Shown here: one piece after another, positions 38,224 to 47,225 of the stretch | How positions within the stretch are numbered: the first letter of the stretch is position 1 | Layout: each line of letters starts with the position of its first letter | DNA from: Bacillota bacterium | GTDB lineage: Bacteria; Bacillota; Dehalobacteriia; UBA4068 | DNA length: 64,000 nucleotides | NCBI GenBank assembly: GCA_024679955.1 | Contig: JAILCQ010000044.1 | Span: 21,198 to 85,197, forward strand | Direction of reading: 5' to 3' | The notes under the pieces: model-generated | Database searches by the model: none | Told to the model about the DNA's origin: nothing | The model's input: only the letters and a program-made list of their open reading frames with translations | Made by a program: the position numbers and the translations under genes

Positions 38224-39579
38224 ATGCTGGAGTATAGCAAAAACTATAATATATTGTTGGAATACGACTATAAATATAGTTTGCAGGATGTGCCGGAGCC
38301 CCATTTGTATCGGGACATGTTCCCCTATGATGAAGTGCCCCGCTGCGCGTTCAACCATCGTTTGGTTCCCGCGGAAATGCCCGACAATATCTGGATCACC
38401 GATACCACCTTCCGGGACGGCCAACAAAGCCGCGCTCCCTATGAAGTGAAACATATCGTCGACCTGTACAAAATGTTACATAAATTGGGCGGCCCCAAAG
38501 GGGTCATCCGGCAATGCGAATTTTTCCTCTACAGCGAAAGAGATAAACAAGCCTTGCGGGAATGCCAGGATCTGGGCTATCGCTTCCCAGAGATCACCGG
38601 CTGGATCCGGGCTTCCAAAAAAGACTTTGAATTGGCCAAAAACATGGGCCTGCGGGAATGCGGCATTCTGGTCAGCTGTTCCGACTATCACATTTTCAAA
38701 AAGCTGAAAAAAAGCAGATCCCAGGCTATGGCGGATTATCTGGCGGTGATCCGCTCCGCTTTGGAAGAGGGCATCAATCCCCGCTGCCATTTTGAAGACA
38801 TCACCCGGGCGGATTTCTACGGCTTCGTGGTGCCCTTCGCCTATGAATTGAGCAAACTGATGGAAGAATACAGCATGCCCATCAAGATCCGGGCCTGCGA
38901 TACCATGGGTTACGGCGTCAGCTATCCCGGCGCTTCCATGCCCCGCAGCGTCCCCGGCATCATCTACGGCTTGCGCAATTATTGCGGTTTCGATTCCGAA
39001 TTGCTGGAATGGCACGGCCATAACGATTTCTACAAAGCGGTGAACAATTCCGCCTCCGCCTGGCTGTACGGGGCTTCCGCCGTCAACTGCTCCCTGCTGG
39101 GCATCGGCGAGCGCACCGGCAATACCCCGCTGGAAGCGATGGTCATCGAATACGCGCAGCTCCGCGGCACCATGGATGGTATGGATCCCACGGTGATCCG
39201 GGATATCGCCGATTATTACGAAAAAGAACTGGGCTATGTGATCCCGCCCAACACCCCCTTTGTGGGCAAGAATTTCAACAATACCAAGGCGGGTATCCAT
39301 GCCGACGGTATGATGAAAGACGAAGAGATCTACAACATTTTCGACACCAACAAAATCCTCAAAAGCCCGCCTACCGTTTCCGTTTCCGCCACTTCCGGCA
39401 CGGCCGGTATCGCTGTGTGGCTGATGAAATATCTGGGCTTGCCGGATAAATCCATCGACAAAAACGATCCTCGGGTATTGAAGATCAAAGATTGGGTGGA
39501 CGCCCAATACGCCGGCGGCCGGGTGACCAATATCAGCAAAGAAGAGCTGGCGAAAGTATACGAAAGCTTAGAAAAGTAG
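38224..39579 (+). CDS. Re-citrate synthase-like protein (HMGL/DRE-TIM superfamily; related to isopropylmalate/homocitrate synthases)
   Basis: ITDTTFRDGQQSRAPYEVKHIVDLY, ARACDTMGYG, EWHGHNDFYKAVNN, followed directly by aconitase; ATG 38224 behind GGAGG. Confidence 0.8.
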   Translation: MLEYSKNYNILLEYDYKYSLQDVPEPHLYRDMFPYDEVPRCAFNHRLVPAEMPDNIWITDTTFRDGQQSRAPYEVKHIVDLYKMLHKLGGPKGVIRQCEFFLYSERDKQALRECQDLGYRFPEITGWIRASKKDFELAKNMGLRECGILVSCSDYHIFKKLKKSRSQAMADYLAVIRSALEEGINPRCHFEDITRADFYGFVVPFAYELSKLMEEYSMPIKIRACDTMGYGVSYPGASMPRSVPGIIYGLRNYCGFDSELLEWHGHNDFYKAVNNSASAWLYGASAVNCSLLGIGERTGNTPLEAMVIEYAQLRGTMDGMDPTVIRDIADYYEKELGYVIPPNTPFVGKNFNNTKAGIHADGMMKDEEIYNIFDTNKILKSPPTVSVSATSGTAGIAVWLMKYLGLPDKSIDKNDPRVLKIKDWVDAQYAGGRVTNISKEELAKVYESLEK

Positions 39580-39591
39580 GAGGCTACGAGG

Positions 39592-41514
39592 ATGAATTTA
39601 AGCCAAAAAATCATTTCCGCCCATTTGCTCTCCGGTGAGATGCGGCCGGGGGAGGAGATCGCCCTGCGCATAGATCAAACCCTGACCCAGGACGCCACCG
39701 GCACCATGGCCTATCTGCAATTTGAATCCATGGGCATTCCCCAGGTAAAGACCAAACGTTCTTTGGCCTATATCGATCACAACACCCTGCAGTCCGGCTT
39801 TGAAAACGCCGACGACCATGCCTATATCCAAAGCGTGGCCAAAAAACACGGGGTATGGTTCTCCCGTCCCGGCAACGGCATTTGCCATCAGGTGCATCTG
39901 GAACGGTTCTCCGTGCCCGGCGAGACCCTGCTGGGTTCCGACAGCCATACGCCCACCTGCGGGGCCATGGCCATGCTGGCCATCGGCGCAGGCGGGCTGG
40001 ACGTGGCGGTCGCCATGGGCGGCGGCGCTTATTATCTGGCCATGCCCAAGATCTGCCGGGTGTATCTCACCGGCCAATTGCCGCCGATGGTCTCCGCCAA
40101 GGACGTGATCCTGGAAGTCCTGCGCCGCCGCAGCGTCAAAGGGGGCGTGGGATACATTATGGAATATGCCGGCCCCGGCGTGGAAAGTCTGACCGTCCCG
40201 GAACGGGCCACCATCACCAATATGGGCGCGGAACTGGGTGCCACCACCTCCATTTTCCCCTGCGATCAGATCAGCCGCCAATTCCTGCAGGCCCAGGGCC
40301 GGGAATCGGTGTGGCGGGAAATGAAAGCCGACGCCGACGCGGTCTATGACGAGGAAATGACCCTCAACCTGTCGGAGCTGGAGCCTTTGACCGCCCAGCC
40401 CCATAGCCCGGACAATGTGACCACGGTGAAAAGCATCGCCGGCCTGCCGGTGGATCAGGTGGCCATCGGCAGCTGCACCAATTCTTCCTTTGCCGATATG
40501 ATGAAAGTGGCGGCCATTCTGGACGGCCATACGGTGGCCGAAAACGTCAGTTTGGTGATCGCCCCCGGTTCCATGCAGGTTCTGACCATGCTGGCCGCCA
40601 ACGGCGCTTTGGCTAAAATGGTGGCGGCCGGCGCCCGGATCCTGGAATGCGCCTGCGGCCCCTGCATCGGTATGGGGCAATCTCCCAAAAGCGGCGGCGT
40701 CACCCTGCGCACCTTCAACCGCAATTTCAAAGGCCGCAGCGGCACGGCGGACGCCCAGGTCTATTTGGTAGGGCCGGAAACGGCGGCGGTATCCGCCATT
40801 GCCGGCAAGCTGACCGATCCGCGGGATTTCGCTTTGGAGCTGCCCCGTATCGTTCCCGAACAATTCCCCGTCAACGACAACATGGTAGTGGAGCCTGCCG
40901 CCCCCGGCGAAACGGTGGAAGTGGTGCGGGGCAAAAACATCAAGCCTATTCCCGCCCATCAGCCCATGCCTCAATGCCTGCAGGGAAAAATCCTCATCCA
41001 TTTGGGCGACAATATCTCCACCGACCACATCATGCCCTCCAACGCCAAACTGTTGCCCTATCGCTCCAATGTGCCCTATCTGGCCGATTATTGCCTTACC
41101 CCCTGCGATCCCCAATTCCCCGCCCGCGCCAAGGAGTGGGGCGGCGGTATCGTGGTGGGCGGTGAAAACTACGGCCAGGGCTCCAGCCGGGAACATGCGG
41201 CGCTGACACCCTTGTATCTGGGGGTGAAAGCGGTGGTGGCCAAATCTTTCGCCCGTATCCATGCCGCCAACCTGATCAACAACGGCATCGTGCCGTTGAC
41301 CTTTGTCAACCCGGCGGATTATGACGCCTGCGCCCTGGGCGAGGAATTGACGATCGAAAACGCGCCTCAGCAGATCCGCGACGCCGCCAAAGGCCAAACC
41401 GTATCGGCCCATATCGGCGGCCGCCCGGTGGTATTGGCCTGCGCCGCTTCCGCCCGTCAGGCGGATATGCTGATCGCCGGCGGTTTGCTGAATTATGTGA
41501 AACAAGGGCAGTAA
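39592..41514 (+). CDS. Aconitate hydratase
   Basis: LGSDSHTPTCGAMAMLAIGAGGLDVAVAMGG, IGSCTNSSFADM, GENYGQGSSREHAALTPLYLGVKAVVAKSFARIHAANLINNGIVPL. Confidence 0.93.
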   Translation: MNLSQKIISAHLLSGEMRPGEEIALRIDQTLTQDATGTMAYLQFESMGIPQVKTKRSLAYIDHNTLQSGFENADDHAYIQSVAKKHGVWFSRPGNGICHQVHLERFSVPGETLLGSDSHTPTCGAMAMLAIGAGGLDVAVAMGGGAYYLAMPKICRVYLTGQLPPMVSAKDVILEVLRRRSVKGGVGYIMEYAGPGVESLTVPERATITNMGAELGATTSIFPCDQISRQFLQAQGRESVWREMKADADAVYDEEMTLNLSELEPLTAQPHSPDNVTTVKSIAGLPVDQVAIGSCTNSSFADMMKVAAILDGHTVAENVSLVIAPGSMQVLTMLAANGALAKMVAAGARILECACGPCIGMGQSPKSGGVTLRTFNRNFKGRSGTADAQVYLVGPETAAVSAIAGKLTDPRDFALELPRIVPEQFPVNDNMVVEPAAPGETVEVVRGKNIKPIPAHQPMPQCLQGKILIHLGDNISTDHIMPSNAKLLPYRSNVPYLADYCLTPCDPQFPARAKEWGGGIVVGGENYGQGSSREHAALTPLYLGVKAVVAKSFARIHAANLINNGIVPLTFVNPADYDACALGEELTIENAPQQIRDAAKGQTVSAHIGGRPVVLACAASARQADMLIAGGLLNYVKQGQ

Positions 41515-41542
41515 ACCGGCCGAATGCCTGACAAGGAGGCGC

Positions 41543-42223
41543 GTGACAATGTGGTTAAAGGATGAAGATATGGAAGGACGATCCGGTAAAAACAATTTGC
41601 GAAATCGCATTTTCCAACAATTGGAATCCGATATTGTCAGCGGCAAATACCCCTCCGGCTACAATCTGTCGGAAAAAACTTTGACCGAAAAATTCGGCGT
41701 CAGCCGCACGCCGCTTCGGGAAGCCTTGGCCCAGCTGGAATTGGAAGGCCTGGTGGAATTCGTGCCCCATAAAGGCGTGTTTGTGCTGGGCATCAGCCGC
41801 CAGGATATAGAGGATATCTATCTCATCAAGCTCACCATCGAAAGCCTGGCCGCCAAACTGGCCTCGGAACGGATCGAAAAAGAAGAGCTGACCGAGCTGG
41901 AAGAGACCCTGAACCTGACCGAGTTTTATATGGGCAAAGGGGATTTGGAAAAACTGGTGGAATTGGATTCCCGCTTTCACGACCTGATCTGCAAAGCGTC
42001 GAAAAACCGGCCGCTGCGGGCCATGTTGACCACCTTTCACAACTATGCCAAAATGGCCCGCTACAAATCCATCACCACGCCGGGCCGGGCCGCCAAAATG
42101 CTGTCCGAGCACCGCAATCTGCTGGAGGCCATCGCCAAAGGGGATGGAGAATTGGCTTACGCCCTGTCGGTGGAACACACCACCAATGCCAAAGGCTCCA
42201 TCGTCGAGGCTTTGCAGGAATGA
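41543..42223 (+). CDS. GntR-family transcriptional regulator with FCD domain
   Basis: GYNLSEKTLTEKFGVSRTPLREALAQLELEGLVEFVPHKGVFV wHTH; FCD-type helical C-terminus. Confidence 0.93.
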   Translation: MTMWLKDEDMEGRSGKNNLRNRIFQQLESDIVSGKYPSGYNLSEKTLTEKFGVSRTPLREALAQLELEGLVEFVPHKGVFVLGISRQDIEDIYLIKLTIESLAAKLASERIEKEELTELEETLNLTEFYMGKGDLEKLVELDSRFHDLICKASKNRPLRAMLTTFHNYAKMARYKSITTPGRAAKMLSEHRNLLEAIAKGDGELAYALSVEHTTNAKGSIVEALQE

Positions 42224-42356
42224 TCTGTCTGCCCCTGCCTTGCCGGACGGGGCAAGCGGATACAACTTTTCGCGTTTTTTCCGTCTAGGCAAGCGCCGCT
42301 TTTTGTAGTAGAATAGTAAAATATACAGGAATATCAGACAAAAGGAGCTTGTGACG

Positions 42357-42845
42357 ATGAAAAGATCTTTTTTGGCGATTTTGGTTTTATGCGCCGCCCT
42401 GTTGCTCTGCGCCTGCAACGGCGGGCAAGGGAATAAAACCGATACGGCCAGCGATTCGGATATCGACGTTCTCATTCCGGCCAGCACTTCCGACATCACC
42501 ATCAACGGCGGCGAACAGCCCTGGCCCATCGACACGTTCTTTATCCATCTGCCCAATGCGGCGGAAACGGTGGATTCCGTGGCGGCCAACGAGGACAAAA
42601 CCGCCTATAGCTTGATGAAAAAAGAAATGCGCTACGAAGATTTCGCCCGCTATATCGCCGCCCTGGAAGACGAAGGCTTTGTTTGCGCCAATCCCATCGG
42701 TTTGGACGGCTCGGAACCGGCGGACGGTTTCGCCGCCTGGCAAGCCAGCAAGGACGGCATCGCCATCGATACGGTGTGGACCAATGACAAATCGGCAAAA
42801 CGCAGCGGCGAGTATGATTTCGTGATCAGCTTCACCCAGGAATAA
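42357..42845 (+). CDS. Hypothetical lipoprotein
   Basis: MKRSFLAILVLCAALLLCACNGG lipobox. Confidence 0.7.
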   Translation: MKRSFLAILVLCAALLLCACNGGQGNKTDTASDSDIDVLIPASTSDITINGGEQPWPIDTFFIHLPNAAETVDSVAANEDKTAYSLMKKEMRYEDFARYIAALEDEGFVCANPIGLDGSEPADGFAAWQASKDGIAIDTVWTNDKSAKRSGEYDFVISFTQE

Positions 42846-42930
42846 GCCGCCGTTTTCCCCTGGCGCCCATGGCTTTTGCCTTCCGCTTATGGGGCCGGGA
42901 AACAGCTAGGCCCTTGCTGGAAAAAGAGAA

Positions 42931-42967
42931 AAAAACGCTTTCCGGTTTTGCCGGAAAGCGTTTTTGC
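42931..42967. terminator. Bidirectional intrinsic terminator
   Basis: AAAAACGCTTTCCGG-tttt-GCCGGAAAGCGTTTTT. Confidence 0.85.
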
Positions 42968-43029
42968 TTGTATCCCAGCCTATTGCTGCGTGATCTCCAT
43001 AATGCCGCGGCGACCGCGGCCGGAGGCCG

Positions 43030-44460
43030 TCAGGCTTTCAGGCGATAGACTGCCCCGCCCCGGCGGCGTTCCGCCGTTACGATATCTTCCGCCGCCAATT
43101 CTTTCAGCAGCCGCCGGACCAGGGCCGGCCGCAGCGACAGATATTGGGCGACGGCAGGGACTTTGGCGCTGGGGTGCTCGGTCAAATAGTCCACCACCAG
43201 CCTTTTCCGCATATGGGCCAAGGCGGTTTTTTTGTGCCGGCCCAGCACGCGGCGGCGTTTGCCGTCTTTGTCAAAGGAGAGGAACAGGGTGATCCGTTCC
43301 GGTTCAAAGCTTTCTTCGATCAGCGGCGGCGGCCAACCGTGCCGCTGCCAGGCGGCGTAGATAGCGGCCAGACCGTCGCCGTCGCCGTCACCGATATGCA
43401 GCACATGGAACATTTTACTCAGGGCGGCGTTGCGGGGATCGGAAACGCCGCCGCTTTGCGCCGCCTCCACCGCCACGCGAAAAGCGCCGGGATTGGCGAA
43501 AACGAAACCCGTTGCTTCATGGCGTATCGTTACCCCCTGCCGGCCGTAATAGTCGGCGTTGACCAGGCAGTTGATCAAAGCTTCCCGCAGGGCTTTGGCG
43601 GCGTCTGCCGCGTCGCTGTCAACCGCGGCGGCATGCCGCCGGCCGTCCATGCTATGGCTCACTCGCTGGTAAAAGTCATATACGTTGCCGCTCCAATCCC
43701 CGGCGGCGGAAAGGATACGAAGGGCCGGTTCCCGGGTAAGATCTTCATATTCCAGAGAATAGCCGGGGAACGCTTTGACGATCTCCTCCCCTTTGCCCAG
43801 CAGCAGCAGGCCGGCGGCGGTGGGGTGGATCTCGCCGTTTTCCCCGGACACGGCCGCGCCCAGGCGGCAGAGAAAGGCCCCGTCGTCCAGGTCTTCCCAG
43901 GCCTGGCCCGGCCGCAGCTGGCGCAGGCGGTTGCGGTAGCGGGCCACGCTTTCCCCATGGAAAACCGAGGCGTCCATGGCCGGCAAAGGCTGCATATCCG
44001 GGGTCTGCCGGGCGGCGTCCCGCAGCATGGCGGCCACCTCTTCTTTATTGCAGCGGTAATCCCCTTCGCCGCTGCGCCGGTACACGCCGGAAAGAGGGTC
44101 GCCGTCTACAAATACCGGCCGGTCCAGCCGTTGGGCCCGGGGCACGAAAATGGCCACGATGCGTTTGCCGCCGGCATTGCGGATTTGCACCTGCCGCCGG
44201 GAAAGAATATTTACGCTGGCTTTTTGCGTATCGTTCAGCTGCCGCCAAAAGACCCGGGCCAATTTTTCCGGCTGGGGCAGATCGATGGCATGCAGGGAGC
44301 CGTCTTTGTGTTCTTCCACCCCCAGCAGGATCACGCCGCCCATGGTATTGGCGAAAGCGGAATAGGTTTCCCATATGCTTTTGGGCAAACCGCCCAGGGC
44401 TCTTTTGGCCTCGATGCGGTTGTTTTCCCGATATTGTTCCAATTTGGAAAAATCCAGCAT
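43030..44460 (-). CDS. AlbA_2/Schlafen-type putative DNA-binding, ATP-binding protein
   Basis: N-terminal NRIEAKRALGGLPKSIWETYSAFANTMGGVILLGVEE; DGDPLSGVYRRSGEGDYRCNKEEV; C-terminal winged-helix-like tail. Confidence 0.8.
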   Translation of the reverse strand: MLDFSKLEQYRENNRIEAKRALGGLPKSIWETYSAFANTMGGVILLGVEEHKDGSLHAIDLPQPEKLARVFWRQLNDTQKASVNILSRRQVQIRNAGGKRIVAIFVPRAQRLDRPVFVDGDPLSGVYRRSGEGDYRCNKEEVAAMLRDAARQTPDMQPLPAMDASVFHGESVARYRNRLRQLRPGQAWEDLDDGAFLCRLGAAVSGENGEIHPTAAGLLLLGKGEEIVKAFPGYSLEYEDLTREPALRILSAAGDWSGNVYDFYQRVSHSMDGRRHAAAVDSDAADAAKALREALINCLVNADYYGRQGVTIRHEATGFVFANPGAFRVAVEAAQSGGVSDPRNAALSKMFHVLHIGDGDGDGLAAIYAAWQRHGWPPPLIEESFEPERITLFLSFDKDGKRRRVLGRHKKTALAHMRKRLVVDYLTEHPSAKVPAVAQYLSLRPALVRRLLKELAAEDIVTAERRRGGAVYRLKA

Positions 44461-44527
44461 GGCGCACCTCCTGCAGGGGAAAAGGATCCCCCGCCGTATT
44501 TTGCCGCCTCTTTTCTGCCGAAAAAGC

Positions 44528-45928
44528 TCAAACGGAGCGGCCGGGCCAAAGATCGGGGCGGCAATGGCGTTTGCATTCCCGTCCCCAACCGGGAGCGGCC
44601 AGGATTTCTCCCTGCCGGTAGGCGATGCGGCCGCCCAAGATCACCGTATCCACGGCGCAGCCCAGCTGCAACCCCTGATAGGCGTTGAAGTCCCCGGCCC
44701 CGTGGCCGTCTTTCTCGCCGATGCGCGATTTGGCGTTCACGTCCAATATCAGCACGTCCGCGTCGGAATCGATCTGCAATGCCCCTTTTTGGGGATACAG
44801 GCCGAACAGCCTGGCCGGATTGGCGCAGCATACGTCGGTATATTGCTCCAGCGTCAGCCGTTTTTGCTGCACGCCGTAGGTATAGAGCAGCCGCATCCGT
44901 TCCTCCACGCCGCCGACGCCGCCGGGGCAGTTGCGGAAATCCTTTTCGCCCAGGCGCTTTTTTTGTTCCCGGGTAAAGGCGCAATGATCCGTGGCTACCG
45001 CCTGGATGTCCCCGGCGGCCAGGGCGCGCCACAGGGCCTGCTGATCCTCCGGCTGGCGCAGGGGCGGGGCCATGATATAGTTCAGCCCCTCCGGCCGGAG
45101 ATAGAGGGACCGGTCCAAAAGCAAGTATTGGGGACAGGTTTCGGCAAAAATGTTTTTTTGCCCCGCCCGGCGGGCGTTTTGTATCGCCGCCACGCTTGGG
45201 GCGGCGGAGATATGCACCAAATATACCGGGGCGTCCCCGGCCTGCCGGGCCAAAGCCAAAACCTTTTCCACCGCCTGGCTTTCGCTTTGCGGCGGCCGGC
45301 TCAGGGCATGATAAAAAGGCGCGGTCAGGCCGCTTTCGCCAAAGCCGTCCCGCAGTCTCTGGATCTGCTCATGATCCTCGCAATGCACCGCCGTTATACC
45401 GCCGGCCCGGCGGATACTGTCCAAAGCCGCCGCCAGTTCTTCCTTGTCCAGACGGTGATCGTAGGTGGTATAGGCTTTGAAGGAAGGATAGCCTTCCCGG
45501 ATCAGGCGGGGGAGTTCCTCCTCCATATGGGCGTCGCCATGCTGCAAAACGCCGTGAAAGCTGTAGTCCACATAGCATTTTCCCTGGCTGATGCGGCGGT
45601 AATGGGCCAGGCGGCTGCCGGGATCGCTGCCGGGCAGGCCGAAAGCGATATGGTCGATGATGGTGGTGACGCCTCCGGCCAGGGCCGCTTTGGTGCCGCT
45701 GCCAAAATCGTCCGCCGTCCGCACAAAGCCCAGATCCAAATCCATATGGGTATGGGCGTCCACGCCGCCGGGCAGCACCACTTTGCCGTAGGCGTTCACT
45801 ACGGTTTCCGCGTCTTTTTCGTCGAAGCGGCCGATGGCGGCGATCTTTCCCCGGCGAATGCCCAGATCCTGACAAATGATCTCGCCCGGCAGAGACAAAA
45901 TGCCGTTTTGTATCAGTAGATCGAACAT
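44528..45928 (-). CDS. Dihydropyrimidinase/hydantoinase-like amidohydrolase (HydA/HyuA family)
   Basis: GGVDAHTHMDLDLG, PSFKAYTTYDH carbamylated-Lys motif, VATDHCAFTREQK, VCCANPARLFGLYPQKGAL. Confidence 0.9.
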   Translation of the reverse strand: MFDLLIQNGILSLPGEIICQDLGIRRGKIAAIGRFDEKDAETVVNAYGKVVLPGGVDAHTHMDLDLGFVRTADDFGSGTKAALAGGVTTIIDHIAFGLPGSDPGSRLAHYRRISQGKCYVDYSFHGVLQHGDAHMEEELPRLIREGYPSFKAYTTYDHRLDKEELAAALDSIRRAGGITAVHCEDHEQIQRLRDGFGESGLTAPFYHALSRPPQSESQAVEKVLALARQAGDAPVYLVHISAAPSVAAIQNARRAGQKNIFAETCPQYLLLDRSLYLRPEGLNYIMAPPLRQPEDQQALWRALAAGDIQAVATDHCAFTREQKKRLGEKDFRNCPGGVGGVEERMRLLYTYGVQQKRLTLEQYTDVCCANPARLFGLYPQKGALQIDSDADVLILDVNAKSRIGEKDGHGAGDFNAYQGLQLGCAVDTVILGGRIAYRQGEILAAPGWGRECKRHCRPDLWPGRSV

Positions 45929-45972
45929 ATCCTTTCTCCTTTTGCCGCGGTTCCCTCCTGCGGGGGATATTT

Positions 45973-47199
45973 CTATGCCTGCAAACGCTTTTTCAAGTCT
46001 TCCAGATCCGGCGGCACGTCCATAGGCTCGCCTGCCGCTTTTATGCCGTTGCTTACGTCTTTCAGGCCGTTGCCGGTGACGATATGCACCGCCGTGGCCT
46101 CCGGCGGTAGGATACCGGCCTGCACGGCTTTGCTCAAACCGGCCAGGGCCGCCGCCCCTGCCGGTTCGGCGAACACGCCGGCCAGCCGTCCCAGCAGCCT
46201 CATGGCCGCCAATATTTCTTCATCCGTCACATTCACCGCCGCCCCCTGGGAAGCGGCGATGGCCTGCAGGGCCTTGTCCGGGTTGCGGGGGTGCCCCACG
46301 GCGATGCTGTCGGCCAGGGTGTTTTCTTCCTGGGGGACCAGCGGGCCGCCTTTGGCAAAGGCGGCGTTGATGGGGCAGCAGCCCGCCGCCTGTACCGAAA
46401 GCAGCCGGGGCAAACGCTGGATCAGCCCGCATTCGTACAGGTCGTGAAAGCCTTTCCATACCCCGGCGATGGTGCAGCCGTCGCCTACGGATACCGCCAC
46501 CCAGTCCGGCGTTTGCCATTGCAGCTGTTCGGCGATTTCCATGGCCACGGTTTTTTTCCCTTCCAGCATATAGGGATTGACGGCGGCGTTCCGGTTGTAC
46601 CAGCCCCAATGGTCGATGGCCTGGGCGGACAGGCGAAAGGCGTCCTGATAATCGCCCTGCACCCGCATGACCCGGGCGCCGAAGATCAACAATTGGGCGA
46701 TCTTGCCCATGGGCGCCCGCTGGGGCACGAAGATATAGCTGCGCAGACCCATGGACGCCGCCGCGCCCGCCAGGGAGGAGGCGGCGTTGCCCGTGCTGGC
46801 GCAGGCGATTTGGCTATAGCCGCCTTCCACGGCTTTTACCGCCGCCATGGCCGAGGCTCGATCCTTCATGCTGGCGGTGGGGTTGACGCCTTCGTCTTTG
46901 ATCCACAGCCGTTTCAGACCCAGCGCCGCCCCGAGACGGGGGCAATCGTACAAGGGCGTTCCTCCCACCCGCAAGGGCGGCGGCGCAAAATCCGCCGCTA
47001 CGGGCAGCAGCTCCCGATAACGCCACATGGTGGGGTCTTTTCTCGCCGCCAACAGCCCCCGGCAAAAACGCTGCCGGGCCCGGCGGTAATCGTAGCGGAT
47101 ATCCAGAAGCCCGCCGCAGCGGGGACAAAGAGTCAAATCGGCGGCCGGCGGCATTTCATGGCCGCAAACCATGCACACGGCTGAAGATACGTAATTCAT
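45973..47199 (-). CDS. Threonine synthase-like fold-type II PLP enzyme
   Basis: N-terminal CxxC..CxxC zinc-ribbon-like CMVCGHEMPPAADLTLCPRCGG; PTASMKDRASAMAAV PLP lysine; ASTGNAASSLAGAAASMGL. Confidence 0.85.
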   Translation of the reverse strand: MNYVSSAVCMVCGHEMPPAADLTLCPRCGGLLDIRYDYRRARQRFCRGLLAARKDPTMWRYRELLPVAADFAPPPLRVGGTPLYDCPRLGAALGLKRLWIKDEGVNPTASMKDRASAMAAVKAVEGGYSQIACASTGNAASSLAGAAASMGLRSYIFVPQRAPMGKIAQLLIFGARVMRVQGDYQDAFRLSAQAIDHWGWYNRNAAVNPYMLEGKKTVAMEIAEQLQWQTPDWVAVSVGDGCTIAGVWKGFHDLYECGLIQRLPRLLSVQAAGCCPINAAFAKGGPLVPQEENTLADSIAVGHPRNPDKALQAIAASQGAAVNVTDEEILAAMRLLGRLAGVFAEPAGAAALAGLSKAVQAGILPPEATAVHIVTGNGLKDVSNGIKAAGEPMDVPPDLEDLKKRLQA

Positions 47200-47225
47200 A
47201 GCGTTTCCTTTCCCGGTTTTTGTGA

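Noticed and set aside
39598-41646. 682-aa ORF antisense to aconitase
   Set aside because: Aconitase motifs are unambiguous on the plus strand.
43144-45919. Two 514-aa plus-strand ORFs opposite the AlbA_2 and hydantoinase genes
   Set aside because: Antisense shadows; the minus-strand proteins carry clear family motifs.
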